From the NCBI GenBank assembly GCA_043744275.1, contig JAYTUY010000032.1:1-32378 (forward strand): DNA of 32,378 bases. The letters run 5' to 3'. This DNA comes from JAAFJT01 sp043744275. Its GTDB lineage: Bacteria; Bacteroidota; Bacteroidia; Chitinophagales; Saprospiraceae. The notes under the pieces are model-generated. The model worked only from the letters and a program-made list of their open reading frames with translations. It did not search any database and had not been told where the DNA came from. A program made the position numbers and the translations under genes. Within the stretch, counting starts at the first letter, position 1. Each line of letters begins with the position of its first letter. Shown here piece by piece: positions 1 through 6,702 of the stretch.

Positions 1-151
1 ATTTAAAAGGGCTAAAGCAACTCAATCTAAACATAAATTAAATTCATCTTGAATTACCAATATTTAATTTATTCCTAATTTAACAAAGTCAAGTTAATAA
101 TCAACTGTTTAAATATATTACAAATGACTAATTTTAATTTTTAAAAAAATC

Positions 152-925
152 TTATCTAAACCGCCTACGCACCAATTTGATAAATGTCTTTGCTTGTTTT
201 TTCCTATCCTCATTCGCTGCCCAATTATATTTTGTGGCTAATGTGAGCAGGAAGCCTCTGGCACTTTCGAATCCACTCATATTATTCAAGTCCTTGATTA
301 CTTCATCTGCTACAGCTTTATTGCCGCCAAAAAGCTCATTTTGAGTCAACAAACGGTCGTTGAAACCGAATGCTTTGGTTAAGTCTGCAATGGGTGTATT
401 CGCCAATTTATCCGACAACTCTTTGCCTGCAACGTCCTCGAATAGGGCTTCGATTTCAGCGGGCACATGTGGTGTATGCTGTTGTGTATAGGCTGCTGGC
501 GTTGGTTTTGGCTGCTCAATGGGGGGTGGCGGTGGTGTATAACGCGGCGTTTCGACTACTTTAGGAGCTTCATAAACTGGCTTAGGGGCTTCGTATACGG
601 GCTTCGGTGGTTCATAAACGGGCTTAGGTTGCTCCTGCACAAACTTGGGCTGTTCTACCACAATCGGTTGTTGCACAGGTGGTGCTGAAGGCGGCGGTGT
701 AGCTTTAGGAGCTTCTGCTTTTGGTGGCGGAGTAGATTGAGAGGCTTTATTTGCTATTGATACTGAGGGGGTAGGCTGTGCATCAATCACTGCTTCGTAA
801 AGCTGGCGCACATAGCTTTTCATCAAATCTCGCTCAATGGGCGAAATATTGTTTTCATCTGTACTCAATGTTTTATAGAGCGTAATAATTCTTTCAAGGA
901 GTATTTTCGTCTGTGGTAAATTCAT
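152..925 (-). CDS. Proline-rich linker protein with conserved C-terminal domain, unknown function
   Basis: I do not recognise a named family. From the ATG at 925 the protein has 257 residues. It has a helical N-terminal part (about 1-60, beginning MNLPQTKILLERI), then a long Pro/Gln/Val-rich linker (about 60-155) with tandem units such as KPVYEAP, then a compact C-terminal domain (about 160-257) with the segments NELFGGNKAVADEVI and IKLVRRRF. Similar C-terminal domains occur in many hypothetical Bacteroidota proteins; that is from memory. No signal peptide or membrane segment is visible, so a cytoplasmic location is inferred. The frame is open up to 997, but those extra codons overlap the tdk promoter at 982-989 and read as untranslated sequence, so I chose 925. 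One copy of the iterated motif at 761-773 encodes TPSV at the start of the linker. It is divergent from tdk. Confidence 0.75.
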   Translation of the reverse strand: MNLPQTKILLERIITLYKTLSTDENNISPIERDLMKSYVRQLYEAVIDAQPTPSVSIANKASQSTPPPKAEAPKATPPPSAPPVQQPIVVEQPKFVQEQPKPVYEPPKPVYEAPKPVYEAPKVVETPRYTPPPPPIEQPKPTPAAYTQQHTPHVPAEIEALFEDVAGKELSDKLANTPIADLTKAFGFNDRLLTQNELFGGNKAVADEVIKDLNNMSGFESARGFLLTLATKYNWAANEDRKKQAKTFIKLVRRRFR

Positions 926-981
926 AATTGGACTGATAGCTAATTTAAAATTTAAAAAGAGCCTAAAATTAATCTTTAAAT

Positions 982-989
982 TACTTTTG
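982..989 (+). promoter_or_regulatory. Probable -7 box of the tdk promoter
   Basis: TACTTTTG matches the Bacteroidota -7 consensus TAnnTTTG and lies 41 nt before the tdk start codon. No clear upstream TTG box is visible at the usual distance, so the call rests on the -7 box and its position. Confidence 0.5.
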
Positions 990-1029
990 CAATGCATTTA
1001 AATAGATGAAAGTTAAAATTTAATTAATT

Positions 1030-1656
1030 ATGTTTCTCGAACCACATTTTAAAGGTCAACGCAGCGGTTGGATAGAAGTCATCTGCGGCTCCATGTTTTC
1101 AGGCAAAACTGAAGAATTGATTCGTCGACTCAAACGAGCGAAATTTGCCAATCAGAGGGTGGAAATTTTTAAACCTAAAATAGATACTCGCTACGACGAC
1201 CTCAATGTTGTTTCGCACGATGCCAATTCTATTTTAGCTACGCCAATTGATGATTCATACAAATTGTTGGAAAATGTTATGGCACGACATGAAGTGGTCA
1301 CTGAGAGTGGAACATGGCAAGAAGGCGTTGATGTAGTGGGCATCGATGAAGCTCAGTTTTTTGATAAAAACTTGACTGAGGTTTGCCAGAAATTAGCATT
1401 GAAAGGTATCCGAGTAGTGGTTGCGGGTTTGGATATGGATTATCGAGGTGAGCCATTTGGTCCAGTACCTCAATTGTTAGCAGTGGCTGAATATATCACT
1501 AAAGTACATGCTATTTGTTCGCATTGTGGCAATTTGGCGACTCATTCCTACAGAAAAGTGGCTAATAATGAGCAAGTAATGCTCGGAGAAAAAGATACCT
1601 ACGAGCCCCGTTGCCGCACCTGTTATGCGATGGGGAATATTTTGGATTTGCATTGA
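1030..1656 (+). CDS. tdk: Thymidine kinase (type II)
   Basis: Phosphorylates thymidine to dTMP with ATP in the pyrimidine salvage pathway, in the cytoplasm. The 208 residues match the usual length of the bacterial family. Visible motifs are the P-loop GSMFSGKT at 20-27, the DEAQFF segment around 106-111 holding the likely catalytic glutamate, the VAGLDMDYRGEPFGPVP lasso region around 138-155, and a structural zinc site made of CSHC (about 169-172) and CRTC (about 202-205). The start is the first ATG in frame and follows a TAnnTTTG box by 41 nt. It is probably monocistronic, because a strong bidirectional terminator follows at 1739-1772. No copy of the iterated motif lies inside the gene. The assignment is secure. 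Confidence 0.95.
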   Translation: MFLEPHFKGQRSGWIEVICGSMFSGKTEELIRRLKRAKFANQRVEIFKPKIDTRYDDLNVVSHDANSILATPIDDSYKLLENVMARHEVVTESGTWQEGVDVVGIDEAQFFDKNLTEVCQKLALKGIRVVVAGLDMDYRGEPFGPVPQLLAVAEYITKVHAICSHCGNLATHSYRKVANNEQVMLGEKDTYEPRCRTCYAMGNILDLH

Positions 1657-1667
1657 TTTTTAAGACA

Positions 1668-1724
1668 TTAGAGTGATAGCCGTTAGATATTAGACAGTTT
1701 AATATCTAACGGCTATCAGTCTAA
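1668..1724. repeat. Long inverted repeat downstream of tdk
   Basis: Arms 1674-1691 and 1701-1718 are perfectly complementary over 18 bp around a 9-nt loop. After one mismatch the stem continues for 5 bp (TTAGA at 1668-1672 with TCTAA at 1720-1724). No U-tract follows, so it is not a typical terminator by itself. The arms share the 9-mer AACGGCTAT with the next hairpin. Confidence 0.7.
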
Positions 1725-1738
1725 CATCTATAAAAAGA

Positions 1739-1772
1739 AACGGCTATACTGAGGGGATTCAATATAGCCGTT
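1739..1772. terminator. Bidirectional terminator between tdk and doxX-like gene
   Basis: Stem AACGGCTATA (1739-1748) pairs with TATAGCCGTT (1763-1772). T-rich sequence follows on the plus strand and A-rich sequence precedes it, so it can serve both convergent genes. The loop carries a copy of the iterated motif (core 1748-1756). Confidence 0.7.
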
Positions 1773-1795
1773 CTTCTTTCACTTGGATTTTTTTT

Positions 1796-2164
1796 TCACC
1801 CCACAATACTGTTATCTTTTGCATAACTCTGCGCATACATGAGCGCACCGCCTGCCAATCCGAGGTCTTTGAGTAAGTTGCCAATTGCGGTCTCATAAAG
1901 ACCTAAGCCTGGAGCGTGAATTAAAAACACGTATAAAAGCAACATTAAAGCGCAGAGCATCGCCGCTAATTTATCCCATTTGCCGATGAGAACGCTGGCG
2001 ACAAAAGCCAACTCTGCGGCACCTGTCAAATAGACCCAAAAAGAACCGCCAGAGAGCGGCACTATCCCCAACATTTGGTCAGCATTGATAAAATGAATAA
2101 CACCGAATGCTGCGAATGGGACAATAAAAAGCCATTTACCAAGACTATTAATACTGTTCAACAT
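1796..2164 (-). CDS. DoxX-like membrane protein, copy 1
   Basis: A small integral membrane protein of 122 residues with four predicted hydrophobic helices (about 8-27, 43-61, 66-86 and 98-115). Its composition and spacing match the DoxX / DoxX-like family, whose biochemical role is mostly undefined; some members associate with redox enzymes. It begins MLNSINSLGKWLFIVPFAAF and is clearly a paralogue of the gene at 2482-2862: both share the N-terminus, the central GKxDKLAA segment and the C-terminal LLKDxGLAGGALMYA block. A promoter is visible about 150 nt upstream (2316-2346). It converges with tdk and shares its terminator. Membrane topology and family membership are well supported; the function is not. 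Confidence 0.8.
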   Translation of the reverse strand: MLNSINSLGKWLFIVPFAAFGVIHFINADQMLGIVPLSGGSFWVYLTGAAELAFVASVLIGKWDKLAAMLCALMLLLYVFLIHAPGLGLYETAIGNLLKDLGLAGGALMYAQSYAKDNSIVG

Positions 2165-2315
2165 AGTTTGATGATTTGGTGTGAAGAAAAATAGGTTTTG
2201 GATTTTTAGCGTTTATTTAATATTACACTAAGTTATGTTATTTATTTGAACAATGTACAATTATTTTGAATTTTTACAAATAAAAATAATAATAATTTTT
2301 TTTAAAGCTAAAAGA

Positions 2316-2346
2316 CAAAACTATATTTTAAATACAATAAATACAA
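2316..2346 (-). promoter_or_regulatory. Probable promoter of doxX-like copy 1
   Basis: On the minus strand, TAGTTTTG (2316-2323) matches TAnnTTTG, with TTG (2344-2346) 20 nt upstream. The same TTG-N20-TAnnTTTG spacing is seen at 22821-22851. It would give a leader of about 145 nt. Confidence 0.45.
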
Positions 2347-2426
2347 CCATTTTTAATTAATGAATGCATTACAACTATAGAGAGCTGATATATTTGAAAA
2401 GGTTGTTTTTTGATGTGTAAAAAATA

Positions 2427-2459
2427 AAGGTTGCACTGAGACCCCCTCAGTACAACCTT
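2427..2459 (-). terminator. Terminator of doxX-like copy 2 made from inverted iterated motifs
   Basis: Arms 2427-2440 and 2446-2459 pair over 14 positions with one mismatch. The inner part is ACTGAG against CTCAGT, an inverted pair of the iterated motif with one full copy (core 2443-2451) and one truncated. Read on the minus strand, it is followed by a T-rich tract. Confidence 0.75.
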
Positions 2460-2481
2460 CATTTTTTACGTCATTTTTTTT

Positions 2482-2862
2482 TCACCCCACAACGCTGGAA
2501 TCCTGCGCAAAGCCGCGTGCATACATAAGCGCACCACCTGCCAGACCAATGTCTTTTAATAAACTCATCATAGACATTTGAGACATTTCGTCGCCCTTCA
2601 TAGCACCCGGTATATGGAGAAGCACCACATACAACAAGAGCAACAAAGCAAGCAGCAAAGCAGCCAATTTGTCCATCTTACCCAAAATAACACTGAGAGC
2701 AAATGCGAGCATACCCAATCCAGTTATATAAACCCAAATAGCACCCCCTGGAATGGGCACCATGCCTGCCATTTTATCAGCACCCAAAAAGTGCATAATA
2801 CCGAACGCAGCGAACGGAACAATGAAAAGCCATTTGCCAAGATTTGTGATACTGTTTAACAT
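2482..2862 (-). CDS. DoxX-like membrane protein, copy 2
   Basis: A 126-residue integral membrane protein with four hydrophobic helices, paralogous to the gene at 1796-2164. The frame is open to 2931, but alignment with the paralogue (MLNSITNLGKW against MLNSINSLGKW) and the poor quality of the extra 23 residues point to the ATG at 2862; in both genes the start codon follows the bases ACT. Copy 2 carries an insertion near the fourth helix with a Met/Ser-rich stretch (KGDEMSQMSMMSLLKD), absent from copy 1. It is transcribed separately from copy 1, since a terminator lies between them. Function is unknown beyond family membership. Confidence 0.8.
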   Translation of the reverse strand: MLNSITNLGKWLFIVPFAAFGIMHFLGADKMAGMVPIPGGAIWVYITGLGMLAFALSVILGKMDKLAALLLALLLLLYVVLLHIPGAMKGDEMSQMSMMSLLKDIGLAGGALMYARGFAQDSSVVG

Positions 2863-3040
2863 AGTTAATAGATTTGATTGTGTGAAATAAAATTGTTTTT
2901 CGTTTTGCTTTAATGTTAAAACATTAACCAAATGCTAAGATATTGTTTATTTTTATAACAACAACATTTGTTCTTTATTTTTTAAAAAAAATAAAATAAA
3001 AATTTGTTATTGCTAATTTTTATAAAATATAATTTAATCA

Positions 3041-3072
3041 TTTGTCTAAGTGAAAAGAAGTCCTCACTTTTG
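3041..3072 (+). promoter_or_regulatory. Probable promoter of the RsmI-type methyltransferase gene
   Basis: TTTG (3041-3044), 20 nt, then CACTTTTG (3065-3072), one base from TAnnTTTG. The start codon at 3076 is only 3 nt past the -7 box, so transcription would begin at or very near the ATG, giving a leaderless message. Confidence 0.45.
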
Positions 3073-3075
3073 TAA

Positions 3076-3780
3076 ATGACTAAAGGCAAAATTTACCTGA
3101 TTCCCACGCCTCTTGGCGAGGATGCACTGCATACTATCCCACCTTATGTGGTAGAAATAATTCATACCCTCGACACTTTTATTGTAGAGCGAGCGAAGAC
3201 AGCGCGGCATTTTATCAAAGCCACTCTTCCGCCTTACCCCCTCAGTAATGTGACTGTTTTTGAGATAGATAGCACTACACAAAGCATTGATTATCAAGAT
3301 ATTATACCGATTTTAGAATCAGGGAAAAGCATTGGCTTGATGTCAGAAGCGGGTTGCCCTGGCGTGGCTGACCCAGGGGCGAATATCGTTGCGTGGGCGC
3401 ATACACAAGGCATTGAAGTTGTGCCTTTGATAGGTCCTTCTTCTATTCTATTGGCACTCATGGCTTCGGGTATGAATGGGCAATCGTTCTGTTTTCAAGG
3501 CTATTTGTCAGCTAAAAGAGAGGAATTGAGTAAGGATTTAAAACGCATAGAAGAGTTGGTGCGAAAGCATCGCCAAACTCAAATATTTATCGAAACACCT
3601 TATAGAAATAAGCAAATGATTGAAACTGCTTTGGCTTCACTGGCTCCAACCACCAAATTTTGTATTGCTGCTGATATTAGCCTACCCCCTCAGTATATCG
3701 TCACCAAAACGATTGCTGAATGGCGTAAAACGACTATCCCAGATTTGCATAAAAAAGCCGCTATTTTTTTAATCGGATAA
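3076..3780 (+). CDS. SAM-dependent methyltransferase, RsmI/tetrapyrrole methylase family
   Basis: The sequence matches the fold of RsmI (16S rRNA cytidine-1402 2'-O-methyltransferase): N-terminal KIYLIPTPLGE, the EAGCPGVADPGANIV loop around 94-108 (the SDAGTPxxSDPG loop of classical RsmI) and PLIGPSSILLALMASG around 117-132. At 234 residues it is shorter than E. coli RsmI (about 286) and lacks that C-terminal extension; this short form is common in Bacteroidota, so whether it modifies the same nucleotide is inference. Two full-length iterated motifs, both in antisense orientation, sit inside the gene (3235-3247 encoding PLS; 3683-3695 encoding PPQ). The start codon lies at the predicted transcription start. 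A terminator follows at 3860-3885. Confidence 0.85.
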   Translation: MTKGKIYLIPTPLGEDALHTIPPYVVEIIHTLDTFIVERAKTARHFIKATLPPYPLSNVTVFEIDSTTQSIDYQDIIPILESGKSIGLMSEAGCPGVADPGANIVAWAHTQGIEVVPLIGPSSILLALMASGMNGQSFCFQGYLSAKREELSKDLKRIEELVRKHRQTQIFIETPYRNKQMIETALASLAPTTKFCIAADISLPPQYIVTKTIAEWRKTTIPDLHKKAAIFLIG

Positions 3781-3859
3781 GTTCTACCCTCTAATATCTA
3801 AACATCTAATATCTATTGTCTATACTTACGGCATACAATTTGTTTAATACTTAACTATT

Positions 3860-3885
3860 AATGTGTTTTTCTAACACATTTTTTT
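3860..3885 (+). terminator. Terminator of the methyltransferase gene
   Basis: AATGTGTT (3860-3867) pairs with AACACATT (3873-3880), loop of 5, followed directly by a run of T. Confidence 0.75.
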
Positions 3886-3911
3886 AAATAGCTGTCACTT
3901 TTACTCAATTG

Positions 3912-3955
3912 AAAAGCGACTGTTCTCGATAAGAGGCAGCCGCTTTTTTGTTTTT
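3912..3955 (+). terminator. Second hairpin with U-tract ahead of the response regulator gene
   Basis: AAAAGCG (3912-3918) pairs with CGCTTTT (3941-3947); after one mismatch CTG pairs with CAG, and a small CTC/GAG stem closes inside. T-rich sequence follows. It may back up the terminator at 3860-3885 or, if a promoter lies between them, attenuate the gene at 3994. Confidence 0.55.
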
Positions 3956-3993
3956 GTGATATATTTGTGAGATAAATCATGCAATTTTGAACT

Positions 3994-4692
3994 ATGGAAA
4001 AAATATTAATTGTAGAAGACGATAATAATATAGCTGAATTAGTCGCCATCAATTTACGCGATGCAGGCTGCGAAGTGATCATCGAAAATGATGGCTTGGC
4101 AGGACATGACCGCGCTTTGAAAGATAATTTCAATCTGCTCATTTTAGATATTAATCTGCCTAAAATGACGGGTTTGGATATTTGTAAAAACGTGCGCAAA
4201 CATCGCCGCTACGTGCCGATTATGATGATGACCGCCAAGAGCGATGAAAACGATATTGTGATGGGTTTGGAAGTCGGCGCCGATGATTATATCACTAAAC
4301 CATTCAGCGTGAAGGAGTTAGTGGCGCGTGTGAAAGCTGTTTTGCGGCGCACTCAAGCCGCTAATGGCGAATTGCAAAAAAGTGGTAAGGTCTTCAACTT
4401 CCCTGAATTGACGATTGATACTGAAAATAGGGCGGTGATACTGAGGGGGGAGCGCGTGGACTTGACACCCAAAGAATATGATTTGCTTTATACGCTCGCT
4501 AAAAAGCCAGGGCGCAGTTACTCTCGGCAGCAATTATTAGACACTGTTTGGGGCTATGAATTTGAAGGTTTAGAGCATACCGTCAATTCGCATATCAATC
4601 GCTTACGTATGAAAATTGAACAAGATATTCAAAACCCAACGTTTATTCTGACGACTTGGGGCGTGGGCTATCGGTTTAATGATGATATTTAA
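3994..4692 (+). CDS. OmpR/PhoB-type response regulator, orphan
   Basis: A two-component response regulator of 232 residues. The receiver domain (about 3-118) has the acidic pair D9/D10, the phospho-acceptor D52 (in LLILDINLPKMTG), T80 and K102 (in ITKPFS). The C-terminal winged-helix DNA-binding domain (about 130-230) has the typical RVDLTPKEYDLLYTLAKKPG and HINRLRMKIE elements. It would bind target promoters as a dimer after phosphorylation. No histidine kinase gene is adjacent on either side, so partner and stimulus cannot be read from this window. One iterated motif (core 4440-4448) encodes ILRG in the linker region between domains. Strong terminator at 4718-4761. Confidence 0.93.
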   Translation: MEKILIVEDDNNIAELVAINLRDAGCEVIIENDGLAGHDRALKDNFNLLILDINLPKMTGLDICKNVRKHRRYVPIMMMTAKSDENDIVMGLEVGADDYITKPFSVKELVARVKAVLRRTQAANGELQKSGKVFNFPELTIDTENRAVILRGERVDLTPKEYDLLYTLAKKPGRSYSRQQLLDTVWGYEFEGLEHTVNSHINRLRMKIEQDIQNPTFILTTWGVGYRFNDDI

Positions 4693-4717
4693 AATGGGCT
4701 TTACATTATTTCTTTCT

Positions 4718-4761
4718 AAAAAAATCCGCTTGGTTTGGCTACAAATCAAGCGGATTTTTTT
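4718..4761 (+). terminator. Terminator of the response regulator gene
   Basis: An A-run plus ATCCGCTTG (to 4732) pairs with CAAGCGGAT plus a T-run (from 4747). It is strong and nearly symmetric, so it may work on both strands. Confidence 0.8.
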
Positions 4762-4939
4762 TAATTTGCCTTTATATAAAATTTCATAAAACATTGATTT
4801 TCAAGAATTTAACAAAAATTTAAATTAAAATTGCAGTATAAAAATTGTCAGACTTTCAGTTTAATAGAAAAAAAATCTATTTTTAGGCAAAATTTAAAAG
4901 CGAATAAAAAATATTTATCTAACCAATCAAACTTCAGAA

Positions 4940-6544
4940 ATGGCAGAATCAACAGGGGCAATAGCCGCTAAATCAAACAAAATGCCTGCGGCTATTCCCT
5001 ATATTATTGGGAACGAAGCAGCAGAAAGATTCAATTATTATGGCTTACGAGCTATTTTGACCACTTTTATGGTGGCTCAATTTTATAATCCGACGGGTAG
5101 CACAGACCCCTCAGTAGTGCAAGCGGCGGAAGCAACTGCAAATGCTAAAACGCACGATTTTGTGGCGATGAGTTATTTGCTGCCCATGTTTGGGGGCATG
5201 GTTTCCGATTGGTTTTGGGGCAAATACAAGACGATATTGTATTTATCCATCGTGTATGTTATTGGTAATATCGCTTTGGCAGTATCTGTGAACAGCGAAA
5301 TGATATTCACTTCAGCTTTAATGCTCATCGCTTTAGGGGCGGGCGGTATCAAGCCTTGCGTATCTGCCAACGTGGGCGATCAGTTTGATGAATCCAATCA
5401 GCACCTCATCACTAAGGCATTTTCAGCATTTTATGCCTCAATTAATGCAGGTTCTTTACTTTCTATATTGTTGATACCTTATTTGAAAGCCCATTATGGA
5501 CCAGCGGTTGCTTTTGGCGTGCCAGCTATTGCCATGATTATAGCAACTCTGTTTTTCTACGCTGGTAGAAATAAATATGTGAAAGTGCCACCCAAAGGCG
5601 ATAGCAACAAATTAGTGATACTTTTATCGGCATTCGGTACATTGGTAGCCAGTTATTTAATATTCGATAAATTCAGCCATAGCATTTTTGGACCTAATTT
5701 TCAAGGTGGCACGGGTCCAATCATTGGTGCATGGGGCTTAATGATTATAGCAGTCGCTATGATTTTCAAAAAGCAATGGTTTGCCAAGCCAGGCAATTTT
5801 GTGGGCATTAACCTGTATGCACTTACAAATGGTGGTTATGCCAATGCTGCCAAAGAATATGGTGTTGAAACAATTGAGGGAATCAAATCTGTTTGGCGTA
5901 TTTTATCAGTGTTTGCATTCGTTCCTTTCTTTTGGGCTTTATGGGATCAAAGCCAATCTGAATGGGTGGTACAAGCCAGTAAAATGGATTTGAATTTCTT
6001 AGGCATTAAATGGCAAGCTGAGCAGATTTCGTTTGTGAATGCAGGGTTTATTTTAGCATTTATTCCATTTTTTAATTTTATAGTCTTCCCAGGTCTTGAA
6101 AAAATGGGCATTAAAGTAACGCCTCTTAGAAAAATAGGTGCTGGATTTGTCATCACAGCCTTATCGTTTGTTGTTATCTCGCTCATTCAAGAGCGCATTG
6201 ATGTAGGAGAAACACCGAACATTGCTTGGCAAATTTTAGCATTTGTAGTTTTGACAGCTGGTGAAGTTTTAATTTCAATTACCTGTTTGGAATATGCTTA
6301 CACCCAAGCACCGCCGTCTATGAAATCCACAATTATGGGCAGTTATTTATTGACTGTTACACTTGGAAATGTTGTGGTTTCAATCATTCAAAATAATATA
6401 AAGGCAGGTGGTTTCTTTGCACAATTTCATGGTGCAGGCTTCTTCTGGCTTTTCACAGGCATCTGTGCAGTGACGGCGGTTTTGTTTATGATTATTTCTC
6501 CGAGGATACAAGAGAAAAGTTATATTGGTGGTGCAAATGTTTAA
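4940..6544 (+). CDS. POT/PTR family proton-dependent oligopeptide transporter
   Basis: An inner-membrane symporter that imports di- and tripeptides using the proton gradient. The 534 residues contain about 12-14 hydrophobic helices. The family signature ExxERFxYYG is present as E26-AAERFNYYG-35 in the first helix, and the second signature is around residues 130-170 (ALMLIALGAGGIKPCVSANVGDQF). Long loops and extra hydrophobic segments in the middle (about 225-340) fit the bacterial POT branch common in Bacteroidota. The start ATG is the first in frame. A copy of the iterated motif (core 5107-5115) encodes DPSV in the first large extracytoplasmic loop, a region that tolerates variation. A full-length intergenic motif (6568-6580) and a terminator (6619-6651) follow. 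Confidence 0.93.
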   Translation: MAESTGAIAAKSNKMPAAIPYIIGNEAAERFNYYGLRAILTTFMVAQFYNPTGSTDPSVVQAAEATANAKTHDFVAMSYLLPMFGGMVSDWFWGKYKTILYLSIVYVIGNIALAVSVNSEMIFTSALMLIALGAGGIKPCVSANVGDQFDESNQHLITKAFSAFYASINAGSLLSILLIPYLKAHYGPAVAFGVPAIAMIIATLFFYAGRNKYVKVPPKGDSNKLVILLSAFGTLVASYLIFDKFSHSIFGPNFQGGTGPIIGAWGLMIIAVAMIFKKQWFAKPGNFVGINLYALTNGGYANAAKEYGVETIEGIKSVWRILSVFAFVPFFWALWDQSQSEWVVQASKMDLNFLGIKWQAEQISFVNAGFILAFIPFFNFIVFPGLEKMGIKVTPLRKIGAGFVITALSFVVISLIQERIDVGETPNIAWQILAFVVLTAGEVLISITCLEYAYTQAPPSMKSTIMGSYLLTVTLGNVVVSIIQNNIKAGGFFAQFHGAGFFWLFTGICAVTAVLFMIISPRIQEKSYIGGANV

Positions 6545-6567
6545 AAATATTGAAAATATACCTCAAA

Positions 6568-6580
6568 TACTGAGGGGGTA
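6568..6580 (+). repeat. Iterated motif, full-length intergenic copy
   Basis: Exact TACTGAGGGGGTA between the peptide transporter stop codon and its terminator. The preceding ATACCTCA can pair partly with TGAG and GTAT of this copy. Confidence 0.9.
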
Positions 6581-6618
6581 TTCTCAAAAAATATTCTATT
6601 TTAAATAACTTACTTCAC

Positions 6619-6651
6619 ACGTTAGGGGAAACATTCGTCTTCCCCTAACGT
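6619..6651 (+). terminator. Terminator of the peptide transporter gene
   Basis: ACGTTAGGGGAA (6619-6630) and TTCCCCTAACGT (6640-6651) form a perfect 12-bp stem with a 9-nt loop, followed by TTTATT. Confidence 0.75.
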
Positions 6652-6702
6652 TTATTATAACAAATATTCCAAAGCATTTTTTAATTCTAAACCGCATCTA
6701 AC

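Larger units (their letters stand above)
2165..2481. other. Intergenic region between the two doxX-like genes
   Basis: About 317 bp, very AT-rich. It holds the terminator of doxX-like copy 2 (2427-2459), built from an inverted pair of the iterated motif, and the promoter of copy 1 (2316-2346). No ORF of note on either strand. Confidence 0.6.

Noticed and set aside
926..997. N-terminal extension of the proline-rich protein
   Set aside because: It overlaps the tdk promoter and its residues look like translated AT-rich spacer.
3860..3955. A riboswitch ahead of the response regulator
   Set aside because: Only two simple hairpins with U-tracts are seen, without a conserved aptamer-like core.
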